Part shown: one piece after another, positions 1-8,582 of the stretch | Layout: each line of letters starts with the position of its first letter | How positions within the stretch are numbered: position 1 is the first letter of the stretch | Assembly (NCBI GenBank): GCA_049999725.1 | Contig: JBNGIS010024385.1 | Coordinates: 1-20,768 of the forward strand | From: Haplomitrium mnioides | Lineage: Eukaryota > Marchantiophyta > Haplomitriopsida > Calobryales | Reading direction: 5' to 3' | Length of the DNA stretch: 20,768 nt | Translations under genes and position numbers: made by a program | The notes under the pieces: generated by a model | What the model saw: only the letters and a program-made list of their open reading frames with translations | Told to the model about the DNA's origin: nothing | Databases searched by the model: none

Positions 1-393
1 GCGAACCTGAGTGGCGGGTTACTGATACGGGGTCTCGATTGATTCCTCGCCGGCTAAGACTTCGGGAGAGGCCACCATGGGAGGACTTGGTGTCGTTTCT
101 GCTTTCTCTGTGTAGGAGTATCACGATCTGAGGACAAGGAAATCACAACGAGGGGCGGCTGGAGTTAGAATTCAGTGAGAAGATCACGTGAAGCAGAGGT
201 ACTAGCCCAGGGGCTCCGGAGGATTTAGAGGAGGACTGGGGGGAGACCCAGGTGACCTCATCCTTGCAGGCGGACCTGGGCGGAGGGTTACTGATACGGA
301 GATCTAGAAGGGATTCAGCCAGTTATGACTTCGGGAGAGGTTGCCGAGTGAGGAGCTTGGAGCTCTCTGCCATTCCTTGTGCGGGAGTATCAC
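1..393. repeat. Diverged direct duplication, 269-bp offset
   Basis: Bases 1-124 match 270-393 with a constant offset of 269. Shared landmarks are GGGTTACTGATACGG (16-30 and 285-299), GACTTCGGGAGAGG (58-71 and 327-340) and GGAGTATCAC (115-124 and 384-393). The spacer 125-269 aligns only weakly with what follows 393. The region is richer in G than the rest of the window. Such duplications are common inside LTRs or untranslated parts of retroelements, but no element could be assigned. Confidence 0.7.
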
Positions 394-1215
394 CCCAGAG
401 TGTTCGGAGTACACTCTGTCTTTAATCTCAAGTGGAGCTGAGAAGAGGGAGGCTACGTTAGTACCAGCGTACTGCGAGAGTAATACTCTTCAAGGCTTGG
501 TGTGGAGTGGGTTACCTACAGTCGGGAGGACTGTGCTTTTCCAGAGGTGGAACTAAAATATATCCTCTTCCTAGCCTGAGAGGAAGTAAAGTCAGGACTT
601 CTCGCGAGGGAAGTATCAAAACTATCTAGAAAGGGTGTGTGAGTAGTGAGTGTTGGGCTGCAGGCTGTAAGGCAGCGGAGGTTTCAGAAGGGAAGTCATT
701 GGGTGGATCTGTCCAGAGGTCTTCAAGGACTCTGTTCCTATTCACAGTACATAGTGTAAATAGTTGATGTATATAAGTGTAGTTAGATTCTCATTGTGCA
801 TTTGATTTCATGCAGTAGAGTAGTATAAAATATATCAGGACAGCTGAGCAGACCCTGAGACATCTCGGAAGGGGGAATGCAGTCCCTGTGACAACGAAAT
901 GGTCCTGGGGGAAAATGCTCTCTGGTTATAATCCTGAGGATTAGTCTGGTGATTCATTCATCTTAGGATAGTTGAGATCTATTGTACTCGATCTGTGACA
1001 ACTCTGAAAGGGGGAGTCCAGACTTCTGTAATTGTTCCAATTACACATAAGGTGACAGGACCTCGAGTTTTGGTCCTTGGAATACATGGACAGCATTACA
1101 CAAGGAAGATTGAGTGTGGAGAACACTGACCTGAGTGGTGAATGAATGAGTTGAGTGTAGTCTGAACAGAGTAAGTGGTGCATCAAAGGCTAGTAAGGAA
1201 AGCAAGAATCCTTAA
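394..1215. other. Non-coding stretch with TATA-like sites, no gene seen
   Basis: No conserved coding signal was found on either strand. Plus-strand TATA-like sequences lie at about 764-776 (GATGTATATAAG) and 820-835. A weak internal similarity links 859-885 and 997-1022 (GACA, then CT-rich bases, then GAAGGGGGA or GAAAGGGGGA). The position just past the integrase end of the neighbouring minus-strand gypsy relic fits a decayed 3' LTR or untranslated region of that element, but the TATA-like sites point the other way, so the origin is open. Confidence 0.35.
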
Positions 1216-1229
1216 AGCCTTAAAGCGAT

Positions 1230-1958
1230 AAAGGGTAAGGGGCCATCTCAGAAAAGAACCTGAATGCCCGCAATTTGTCATCCCCTGCGTCCAAAGAGGC
1301 GACTGTGAAGGTTAAGGCCGGAAACAGGGGAGTGACACAAGAACTAAGTTGTGCACTTGAAAAAATCTCTCTTTGATGTGTTTGTTGTAGCGGTCCTTTA
1401 CTAGGAGCTGGCATGCAAACCTCAAAGCATTGGCAATGACTCTAGTCTCAATGAGTTGTTCTAGATTTGCCAGTCGGCGTTGCAGAGATTCAACAGACTC
1501 AATCAGTGGGCAATGGCGACACGCAGAGAAGGAACTTGTATTTCAATCGGAAGCAAGGCTTCTTGACCATAGACTAAATGAAAAGGAGTGTATCCGGTGG
1601 CTGATTTGGGTATGGATCTATAGGCCCATAAAGCATCAAGTGTTCATCCCAATTGAGCGATGTGCTGATACTGTATGTGTAGGAATGGCTTTTAAGATCT
1701 TGTTTGTAGATTTTGCTTGGCTATTTGCTTGAGGATGATAGAGAGTGGATGTGCAAATTCAAATAAAATATTGGTTCATGAAAGCTGAAATCACTTCATT
1801 GAGAAAGTGTATAACCTAATCACTAACAATCTCCAAAGGACATATGAAACATGTGAGAATGTGGAGTAAAGGAAAGAGGCCATTAAAACAACAATGTCTA
1901 TAAGAAGGGTTATTGCTTCAGCCCACTAAGTGACATAATCCATGGCAGCAAGTATATA
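1230..1958 (-). pseudogene. Gypsy integrase core and C-terminal part, broken
   Basis: This continues the integrase after a stop at the left edge of the upstream open frame. In broken frames one can read YILAAMDYVT then W-A-E-A (integrase core strand with the first catalytic Asp), PLEIVSD followed by a stop and HFLNEVI (second Asp region), and YHPQAN (the stretch preceding the catalytic Glu; here it is followed by S-Q-A-K, so the usual Glu appears replaced by Lys). Further on, [20 protein letters not shown] marks the end of the core. At least five stops and more than one frameshift occur. Past about 1340 the match becomes too weak to place the terminus exactly. The family joins retroelement cDNA to host DNA; this copy cannot. 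Confidence 0.8.
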
Positions 1959-2264
1959 CTAATTTTGACGACTACAAGAAGGAGGAATTATCAGGGCGAT
2001 AAAGTCAAGAACCCATTTTTCAAAAGCTGATATGGGAAGGATCAGAACTAGAGACATTCTAGATGCCTTCATAAGACAACTGGTTCTTTGACATGCGTTG
2101 TATGTAGGTGTAAATTTATGTGCATTGGCGAAGAGGGTTGGCCACCAATAGCCAAAACCTAAAACTTTCAAGGCAGTAGTTTTCCTAGTGAAATGTCCAC
2201 CATAAGCAGATGTGTGGCAATCTTGCAAAACTTGAGAGGTTAGGGGGAGGGGATTAAGCATCAA
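1959..2264 (-). pseudogene. Gypsy integrase zinc-binding (HHCC) domain fragment
   Basis: An open stretch of 101 codons holds the integrase N-terminal zinc domain (integrase_H2C2 type). Visible are the two His (DCHTSAYGGHF), the KTTALKVLGFGYWWPTLFA helix region and the terminal ACQR. The first Cys of the expected C-x2-C pair is replaced by Tyr (YNACQR), so zinc binding would be impaired. It is followed by the linker ending KWVLDFIALI, the first strand of the catalytic core. The start Met is only the first in the open stretch; the family enters this region from a longer polyprotein. The frame ends at a stop at 1959-1961 and core similarity continues beyond it. Confidence 0.85.
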
Positions 2265-2801
2265 TGCAACATTCCATCTTCATCAATTTGATATAACAAA
2301 CCAAAAATGATAGTATATGGGCAAGTGGATCTAATGAAGGAGCGAATTTGATATGTAGTCAGATCCAATGGAAAAATTTTGGACATGAGGAATGAAATAA
2401 GCCGAGTGTACCAAGGATGGCAGGCTTATTGCACTAAGGAGTGCTCAAAGATAGGGTTGATAGAGAATAGAGAAGCTACGTGTAATACCTAGAGATCTAG
2501 AAAACTATCATCAAATAGCACAGAGTCATGGTCACCAGACACTGTAAATAAGAGGTCACAATCGCTATTTTTAAGACTAGGTCAAACTTGGAATGTGAAC
2601 GTGAACTCTTGGAGTAACAAAACCCATCGGGCTAGTCGACCAGTGAGATCAAGTCTGTTGACAACATATTTCAAAGAGTCATTATTAACAATAACTACAA
2701 ACTGATAACCAAGGAGGCAATGTCGAGATTTCTAGATAGCATGAATCACACCTAATGCTTCTCTCTCTGCTATAGAGTAATTTTTGTTCTACAAAGCTAA
2801 G
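2265..2801 (-). pseudogene. Gypsy RNase H and RNase H-integrase linker, broken
   Basis: The minus strand reads NYSIAEREALGVIHAI, a stop, then KSRHCLLGYQFVVIV and DLTGRLARWVLLLQEF (2600-2652), the well-conserved middle and end of Ty3/gypsy RNase H. The Asp usually found after the FVVIV strand is displaced (N-N-D), and another stop follows QEFTFTFQV. Toward 2300 the linker to integrase can be followed in pieces (CPYTIIFGLLYQIDEDG near 2300-2340), again with stops. The domain degrades RNA of RNA-DNA hybrids during reverse transcription. It lies directly between the RT remnant and the integrase finger, as expected. Confidence 0.75.
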
Positions 2802-3350
2802 CTATTTACCCATGTAGCATATTGGACAATTTTTGTCATCTTGCATCTTAGCAAGAATAGCGCCAATTGCTATCAAAGAGGTATCAACCATGAAAAAGGA
2901 AGGAATTGTCCAACCAATAGGGGACAAAAAAGGAACAGAGGCAAGAATGTTCTTTAGAGTTTGAAAGCCTTGTTGACATTCATCCGACTTGATGAAGGGG
3001 ATGTTATGTCTCTTTAAAGAATATAGAGGGGAAGCAACTCGAGCATCATTCTTACAATATCTCTCATAATACACTTATTTACCCAGAAAGTGTTGGAGTT
3101 GTTTCATTATCTACAAGCAAGAAGGGCAAGAATAATACTGAATTTCATAGGATCATGGTGTAGTCTGGCTTTCGAAACATTGTAACCAAGAAGAAAACTG
3201 TCGGGTGCAAAGCTCAATCTGATATCAATTTTGAAATTGAGAAGAATTTAATGTTGTAACAGTTGAAATAGTTGTTTGTCGTTGTGTAAGACAAATTTTC
3301 TAAGAGTTGTGAGAGAAACGTACTTTTAGCAAAGCCTTAATAATCGAGAT
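2802..3350 (-). pseudogene. Gypsy RT C-terminal end and RNase H start
   Basis: A 90-codon open stretch (2802-3074) begins YYERYCKNDARVASPLYSLK, typical of the RT thumb/connection of gypsy elements, and runs into FFMVDTSLIAIGAILA, the first strand of RNase H. Upstream in another frame (about 3110-3225) SFLLGYNVSKARLHHDP matches the end of the RT palm. The segment 3230-3350 retains only scattered similarity (Q-L-L and L-N-type positions). The RT active-site box (Y-x-D-D) and all N-terminal palm motifs are missing, so the element is 5'-truncated near 3350. Confidence 0.75.
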
Positions 3351-3427
3351 ACTACATTGAAGTGGAGAATACCAAGAAAAGGCTCTAATTTTTACAATAG
3401 ATCTACACGAAGGCACTATTGTCTCTA

Positions 3428-3868
3428 GAAAAGAATTCAAGTTAATATTATTTGTAGGAAATGATAGAGTCCAAAGGATTCAAATTCTCAAGAATGCATA
3501 TCCTAGAGGCATTTTTGGAAATAGGGAATTATCAGCCAAAGAAGTATTCTTACGTGAATGGAAGGATAATTTTTTTCAGGGATACTATGAGAGAGTGCTG
3601 ACTCATACGGTTTATAATTTGTGAGATAATTTTACCAAATATGAAGTTTATAACTACTATACAACTTTTTTGAAAAAGAATGATCTGAATTGAATTCTTA
3701 GTGTTTTTGGTTTGACAAAATATTAGAGAATGTATTTTCCAAATGGCAAAATTCTGAAGCGCAGTAGATTTGGTGTTTGTCAAACCTCAGAAGAAATTAA
3801 ATCAATGTGGGAGAAATCTATTTTGGAGTATAACAAAGGTAACAAATTTCTTTCCCTTTGAAAACAAC
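3428..3868 (+). pseudogene. Unassigned relic reading frame with three internal stops
   Basis: A single plus-strand frame stays protein-like for about 440 bases and is interrupted by only three stops, near 3622, 3688 and 3724, before a final stop near 3868. Pieces include ELSAKEVFLREWKDNFFQGY and FPNGKILKRSRFGVCQTSEE. I do not recognise the family. It lies between the truncated gypsy relic (opposite strand) and a minisatellite upstream of the DUF7869-like gene, so it could be an N-terminal part of that gene, another transposon, or chance. The antisense open frame at 3550-3783 looks like a shadow. Confidence 0.3.
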
Positions 3869-3980
3869 GGTTATTATGATGCTCTTCTTACTTGTCTGAA
3901 AAGCCACTTTTGTTCAATATGGTCTGAAGAGGTAGTGTTTGAAGAAGTCATTAGGTGAGAGATTCCAATCTAGAACTAAC

Positions 3981-4660
3981 AAAGTCAAAGCTTTGTTTTA
4001 AAGATGGTAATCTTTGTTGCCCTATGCGCACATAGATTTTGTTATTGTTGATTTGAATCATAAACATGTCTGAAGTCAAAAGAAGCATATGAATTGTACA
4101 TGTTATGTAGGACTCTATGCTTGCATAAGGTTTGTTATTCTTAGTTTGAATCCAAAGCATGCTTATAGTCAAAGACATTGTAGAAATTATTTTGGTTATT
4201 GTTTGTGATCTTTTGCGCACATGAGGTTTTTCCATTGTTGCTTTCAATCCAAAACGCAACTAGAGATAAATGAGATCAAGAATCATTGTTGTTGTTTGTC
4301 AATCTATGTGCGCATAGGTTTTGTTATTGTTTCTTTGAATCATATGTATGCATATAGTCAAAGCTAACATAGGAATTGTACTTCCAGTTTGTGATCCTTT
4401 GAGTGCAAAGGTTTTGCTTTTCTCTAGTTGAATCTCTTGTGCATATTGAGTCAAAGCAAGTCTAAGAACTGTAAGTGTTGTTTGTTGCCCTAAGTTCATA
4501 TATGTGTTTCCATGGCTATTCTAAAATTCTTATGTTTTTAGAGTAAAAATGAGACTTCAAATCATTGTTTATTGTTTTGACCCTTTGCGCTCAAAACATT
4601 TGTTGATGTTGGTTTGAATATTCTTTGTGCATGAAGTTATCTCTTAAAATTTGCGAAGAA
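3981..4660. repeat. Degenerate 93-bp minisatellite, about seven units
   Basis: A motif of the form TTTGAAT recurs at 4052, 4145, 4242 (TTTCAAT), 4334, 4427 (GTTGAAT) and 4613, giving steps of 93, 97, 92, 93 and 186 bp. Each unit carries a TGCGCACATAGGTTTTGTTA-like block followed by the TTTGAAT block, an AGTCAAAG block and a TTGTTTGT block. A partial unit (AAAGTCAAAG) begins near 3981. The units are diverged, with insertions and deletions of a few bases. The period is too long and too variable for a CRISPR, and there are no unique spacers of constant length. Confidence 0.8.
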
Positions 4661-4789
4661 CAAAACTTGCAAACCATTGAAGAAAATATTATGCCGATGG
4701 TTTAAAGTACTTAGGCATTGTAATTCATGGAATAGATCAAAAGACAACAACAATTCTACAATAGCCTTCACCACCAAAAAACATTAACA

Positions 4790-6240
4790 AAGATTGATTA
4801 ATGGGTTTGCACGTTGTTGGTGCCTTAATTTTCAATCATGCTCTTTCTTCAAGGAAAAAAACAAGTCTTCTTAACCTACAAAAACTAGAGAAGTGACTTC
4901 AATTTGACGGTTACAATACTCAATAGAATATTATAATAGTTGGAAGGGCCATTATCTACCACCTTGTATCTTTAATTGAACAATATGAAACGAGAGAATA
5001 AGAATTCCATTTTATTTAAGTATCTTTGTCTTTTGACTGCCAAGAATGTTTTCAAATAACTCAAAATAGGATTTCTGATGGTCGACCATACTCATGATCA
5101 AATTGATCGAATTTTCAATAGATCCTCATAGCGATTGAGATGTGTGAAGGCTTTTCTAGTAATGAGTCTTATTCAGAAGCTACAATTGTCTTTTAATCCT
5201 AAACCACAAGTAACTCTTCTATTGGAGACATGGGATTTCAAATTGTTTCTACAACAACATCCCTCTTTGGTCCAAAAGATAAGTGATGTTACCTTCAATA
5301 AACAATTCAAGTTCAAGTTGAGTGATTCAAAGCCAAAGATTTAGAACAAACTATTTTCAACAAATGAACTTTGGTTGTTTTTGGATGGTGTTTATCAACT
5401 CAAGTGTCTACTTAAAGCAAATAGAGCAATTCTAGGTACAACATTGATCCCTCTGAAGGTATATTCTAAAATCAAATGATCTCGAAAAGAAACAAGAGAA
5501 GTTGATGTGAAGAAAGTGGTCTTTCTAGTCTTACAATCTGAAAACTTTTGTAATGATTTATTAAAATGTTGGTCTAACCTTTTATTTTGATGCTCACCAG
5601 CCAGAAGAAGATGTTCTAGTACAACGTATAATTTCTACATATTGAGAAATCTATGATAGAGCATCTAAACTACCAAAAGAGATTGTTTCACATCAAAGAA
5701 GATGTGAGCACAAATTTTGAAATCTACGTGATATGAAAGCCAAAATGTTTATTTGTGTTGTTGGGTCACTTGACCCAAAAGGTAGACCATTTTGGGTTGC
5801 CAAAGCTCTCAAAGTTTTGTCATTTGATAAGGAAAAACCTTTGAACCCAAAACAAGTACATACTCAATGGTTTGCTTATGAGGTTGAGGATGTGTTTTTT
5901 AGATAACACTTTCGAGAAAAAATATCAACCACAAAAGGAAAACGCAAATCCAAATTACAAATCCAAATTACATTTCAATGTTTTTGATGTAACAAAGATC
6001 ACATATCTTTCTTTTGATTTTTGATTTTCTTCTCACTAAAAAAAACCAATTGAAGAAAATGATTCTAGCTACTATTAAATCAAATGTATTTGAATATGAA
6101 GGACAAAAGCAATCAATGTTGAAGTGTTTGAAAGAGATACAATCAACATCATCAACACTAAGGTATATCATAAGAATCTTGATGAATCTTTTGAAGCTGA
6201 ATCTGAAGATGCTAATAGGAGTGACTAAAGCTATCTCGTA
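4790..6240 (+). pseudogene. Relic of a DUF7869-domain gene (putative transposase-like)
   Basis: Broken plus-strand frames carry motifs of the uncharacterised eukaryotic DUF7869 family: an N-E-R-E-N-K-N-S-like piece near 4988-5010, LCLLTAKNVFK, then GFLMVDHTHDQIDRIFNRSS (about 5068-5130; the family usually has G-H-T-H-D). ISDVTFNKQFKFKLSD follows at 5278-5330. A C-terminal segment reads DPKGRPFWVAKALKVLSFDK (about 5771-5840) and QVHTQWFAYEVEDVFF, resembling the small beta-barrel-like module near the end of such proteins. At least eight stops and several frameshifts are present. The family's function is not established; its multicopy nature and D/N/H-rich core suggest a mobile-element nuclease, which is inference. 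The end near 6240 is set by the last frame that still looks coding. Confidence 0.6.
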
Positions 6241-6566
6241 ACCCTGCTATTTATAGTGTACTTTCAAGTTATGTTGTAATTTAAGTTTATGCATTTTATA
6301 AAGTACAAAAGATTTTTATTCAAGATATTTCATGTTGTTGAGACAAATTTATATGCGAGCTTGAACTTCTTAGTATAAATCATTTCTAGTTGATTCTTAT
6401 CATCTGCAAATAAAATTTAAACATTCAATCACAATCTTTATTTGGTTTGTCAAACATTTTTTGATCCAAAATATTACCATATTATTTCCTACTACATTGT
6501 TGGCTAGAAGCATTTCAGTGTTTTGACTACTGAATGTTTTTGGTATAGATTTTTTGGATTGTTAAA
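6241..6566. other. AT-rich spacer, nothing recognised
   Basis: AT-rich sequence between the DUF7869-like relic and the 7.8-kb element. I see no gene, RNA or repeat in it. Confidence 0.5.
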
Positions 6567-6570
6567 GCAT
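6567..6570. repeat. Candidate target-site duplication GCAT (left)
   Basis: GCAT immediately precedes the TG at 6571, and the same four bases follow the CA at 14367-14368. LTR retrotransposons usually leave 4-6 bp duplications. Four bases alone could match by chance, but both sit exactly at TG/CA ends. Confidence 0.5.
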
Positions 6571-6968
6571 TGTCGTGCGCATACACATTGCTTACACAAC
6601 TACATTTTCCACACACATTTCATGACATCTACCGACATACAATAGAGAATGACACACAATTGAGTCTCATGCGCATACAATGCATGAGACCCCACAATAA
6701 CTTTTCTTCGAGTGATACCTTCTTGAAGAAATTCCCAATTTGTGTGTGTTGATCTTCCGATATCAGAACTAGCACACCTTTGCTCACAAAGAATCCACGC
6801 TTCTCCAAGAGTTGCAATACCACAACTCTCCTCTTGGTTCATACAATCAGTAAAATGACATTGAAAGATAACCTTTCGATGAGAGTACATGGCCTTATAT
6901 ACTAAGGCACAAAAAGACAAAAAACTTAAAATGTCTAAAAATAGAAAACTACATGGAATGTTGTGACA
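6571..6968 (-). repeat. Left (3') LTR, 398 bp: 126-bp unit A plus core
   Basis: Bounded by TG (6571) and CA (6968). The part 6701-6968 matches 14101-14368 at a constant offset of 7400 with 17 mismatches. The part 6571-6696 is repeated as unit B at 6971-7097. On the minus strand the core precedes the 126-bp unit, and a TATA-like box lies about 65 bases in, which suits an LTR with a short U3. The right-hand copy has no 126-bp unit, so the true LTR limits are uncertain. Confidence 0.7.
6891..6903 (-). promoter_or_regulatory. TATA box in left LTR core
   Basis: The minus strand reads AGTATATAAGGCC, a good plant TATA box, 65-78 bases after the TG start of the core. The same sequence is present in the right core. 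Confidence 0.55.
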
Positions 6969-6970
6969 AT

Positions 6971-7097
6971 TGTCGTGCACATACACATCGCTTACACAAC
7001 TACATCGTCCACACACATTCCATGACATCTACTGACATACAGTAGAGAATGACATACAATTGAGTCTCATGCGCATACAAATACACGAGACCTCACA
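6971..7097 (-). repeat. 126-bp LTR unit, copy B
   Basis: This copies 6571-6696 with roughly a dozen differences and one single-base gap. It begins TGTCGTGCAC and ends CCTCACA, so it is itself TG...CA bounded on either strand. Two bases (AT, 6969-6970) separate it from the end of the LTR core. On the minus strand it directly follows the polypurine tract, where the 3' LTR should begin. Its presence here and absence next to the right core makes the LTR structure asymmetric. Confidence 0.8.
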
Positions 7098-7112
7098 ATC
7101 GCCCCCCTAGCT
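7098..7112 (-). promoter_or_regulatory. Polypurine tract
   Basis: The minus strand reads AGCTAGGGGGGCGAT immediately before TGTGAGG, the start of unit B. A G-rich tract adjacent to the 3' LTR primes plus-strand DNA synthesis in LTR elements. It lies 157 bases past the PHD stop codon. Confidence 0.7.
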
Positions 7113-7268
7113 GGTGGTCAGGTCCTCTAACACTAGCTAGCCATCTATCTCCCAGAAAATTGATATACACCTATTGATGCAAAGACTAGGAGGCCGGGTG
7201 CAATGGAGCCCCATCGTTCACCTCCTATAATCTATACCAACCCTAGAACTCAATGGAAACTAGTTATT

Positions 7269-7407
7269 CTATGAACAGTGAGGGCAGAACCATGATCCGC
7301 CAAGAACAATAACCAATGGAGGCATTAAACATGACACATGCCATCCGTTAGAACACCTGAAAAATAAACATAGTGCTGGTCTTTTTAGGAGAACCATATA
7401 ACACGCA
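7269..7407 (-). pseudogene. PHD finger at polyprotein C-terminus
   Basis: The minus strand reads CVLYGSPKKTSTMFIF (7407-7360), then after a one-base shift CSNGWHVSCLMPPL and WFCPHCS followed by TAG (7271-7269). The spacing matches a PHD zinc finger: C-x2-C (second Cys now Tyr), a missing C-x2-C first residue in the loop, G-W-H-x2-C, then W-x-C-P-x-C just before the stop. PHD fingers bind histone H3 tails, often at Lys4. Placement after the integrase tail is where gypsy chromoviruses carry a chromodomain, so a role in steering integration is a reasonable inference. Loss of one or two ligands and the frameshift make this copy non-functional. Confidence 0.7.
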
Positions 7408-7429
7408 TATCAAACCTGCAAGAACTTGT

Positions 7430-7870
7430 GCCACATTGAAGTCCATAGTGCCATCGATGGTCGAAAGGTGACAAAATGCACAATTGCACACATGAACCGT
7501 TCAAACCATACCATCACATCCCTCCAGCTGCAAAACTCCCGAAGGCAGTACCTCACGTACACGCAGAATCCGTCGCCCAGTAGTGACATCAAGTGTTATG
7601 GGTGTTGTCTACTGCACATAATCATAATCACCAGGATGAAACCTCCAAATCCTAGTCCAATATCTACCTCCATGTATGGTAGCATGTCAAAAAGTATTGC
7701 AATGTTGAGCAATGGCAAGGTTGTCAAACACCATGAGCATGAGTCGCTCAAATACCCGGGCTCTCATTGAACACATCTGCACCCAGACATCTGGATCATC
7801 TAGATCCACAACCATAGTAACATCACGTCAAATAGAGGGGGGTAAATCAGGGTCCCTCCCATCAATCCAG
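7430..7870 (-). pseudogene. Integrase C-terminal segment, core deleted
   Basis: One minus-strand frame, interrupted by four stops, reads DGRDPDLPPSI (7864-7832), VVDLDDPDVWVQMCSMRARV, FDNLAIAQH and RVREVLPSGVLQLEG (7566-7522). The start corresponds to the end of a gypsy integrase core (tyrosine-glycine-arginine followed by a Pro-rich turn), then the helical linker and an SH3-like or chromo-like barrel. No D, D, E core is present: the segment follows the methyltransferase C-terminus almost directly, so RT, RNase H and the integrase core were lost by deletion near 7880-7930. The frame runs on into the PHD finger. Confidence 0.7.
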
Positions 7871-7924
7871 ACTTGCAAAATCTGAGCCCCTTTCCACTTG
7901 AATCTCACAATCCAAGTAAAATTG

Positions 7925-8582
7925 TACGAATCCATGGCTTGTCCAGCATATGGCATCGCTCAATATCGGCGATAGATGCAACAATAGTAGTACCAATAGG
8001 AAGCCTCATTGCCCGCTCTCTCTCATTAGGGTCGGATTCCACCATTCTCTACAAGGTTGCATCCCAAATAAAACCAAGACCTCTTGTTGCTCAAAATACA
8101 TAAGCTGCAAGGTGACTCACCAGTAAATCAATCGACCCCACTCTAGCTAAGTGGTCCACCTCCACTAATAAAATATCGGCCAGCAATGCATGCAGTTAAT
8201 CTCGCACTGCACTAACTAAAAGCAATTGTAGAAATTGATCAACCATTAGCGCCACATGTCTTAAGGAGATTCTACGGGCGATCTCACCCTTCTTCACAAA
8301 CAAATACCGCCGAATTGGAATCCTTGCTTGGAGCACAACAACTAACTTTGTACTTATGCCTCCAAATAACTCCACCAAGTAAATACCATCAACAGGATGC
8401 TGCCATGAAATCGATATAGTATCTAATGGTGAAAGATTTACAAGTCCAAGTGTGACAGAACCATCCAATGCAAGACCTGGCGCAAATGCATTTTGCCAAG
8501 CATCCTCAACCAACCTGGACGCTTGTACCTGCCACAACATCTCTTTACTTCCACTTACAAGAATCACCTCACTTGACGACAA
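7925..8582 (-). pseudogene. Cytosine-5 DNA methyltransferase remnant (DNMT-like)
   Basis: A 128-codon open stretch (8582-8196) contains IYLVELFGGIST (about 8384-8349), matching motif I of C5 methyltransferases (S-adenosylmethionine binding, usually D/E-L-F-x-G-I-G). RIPIRRYLFVKK follows, like the motif II strand of DNMT3-type enzymes. Past a stop the frame continues with VDHLARVGSIDLLVS (8150-8110), the strand before motif IV. There the expected P-C-Q catalytic loop is missing; instead the sequence jumps to ESDPNERERAM (about 8040-8007) and R-C-H-M-L, resembling motifs IX-X at the C-terminus. Motifs IV to VIII, including the nucleophilic Cys, are therefore deleted. The domain lies between protease and integrase remnants of one element. 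In the family it would methylate cytosine in DNA; this copy cannot. Confidence 0.75.

Larger units (their letters stand above)
1220..3350 (-). mobile_element. Ty3/gypsy pol relic, 5'-truncated
   Basis: Read on the minus strand, domains occur in the normal Ty3/gypsy order: end of reverse transcriptase (about 3330-3075), connection and RNase H (about 3074-2580), integrase HHCC finger (2264-2060), integrase core and C-terminal part (about 2040-1230). Gag, protease and the first half of RT are absent. Many stops and several frameshifts show an old, inactive copy. RNase H before integrase separates it from copia. No LTR pair could be found; the unassigned bases 1-1215 may hold a decayed 3' end. 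It is not the same family as the gypsy element at 6571-14368. Confidence 0.85.

Noticed and set aside
3981-4660. CRISPR-like array
   Set aside because: The whole 93-bp unit is repeated and diverged; there are no short identical repeats with unique spacers, and the setting is eukaryotic.
6600-7028. 142-codon minus-strand open frame across the left LTR
   Set aside because: It crosses the LTR core and both flanking repeat units, and part of it recurs in the right LTR copy; the sequence is non-coding regulatory DNA of the element.
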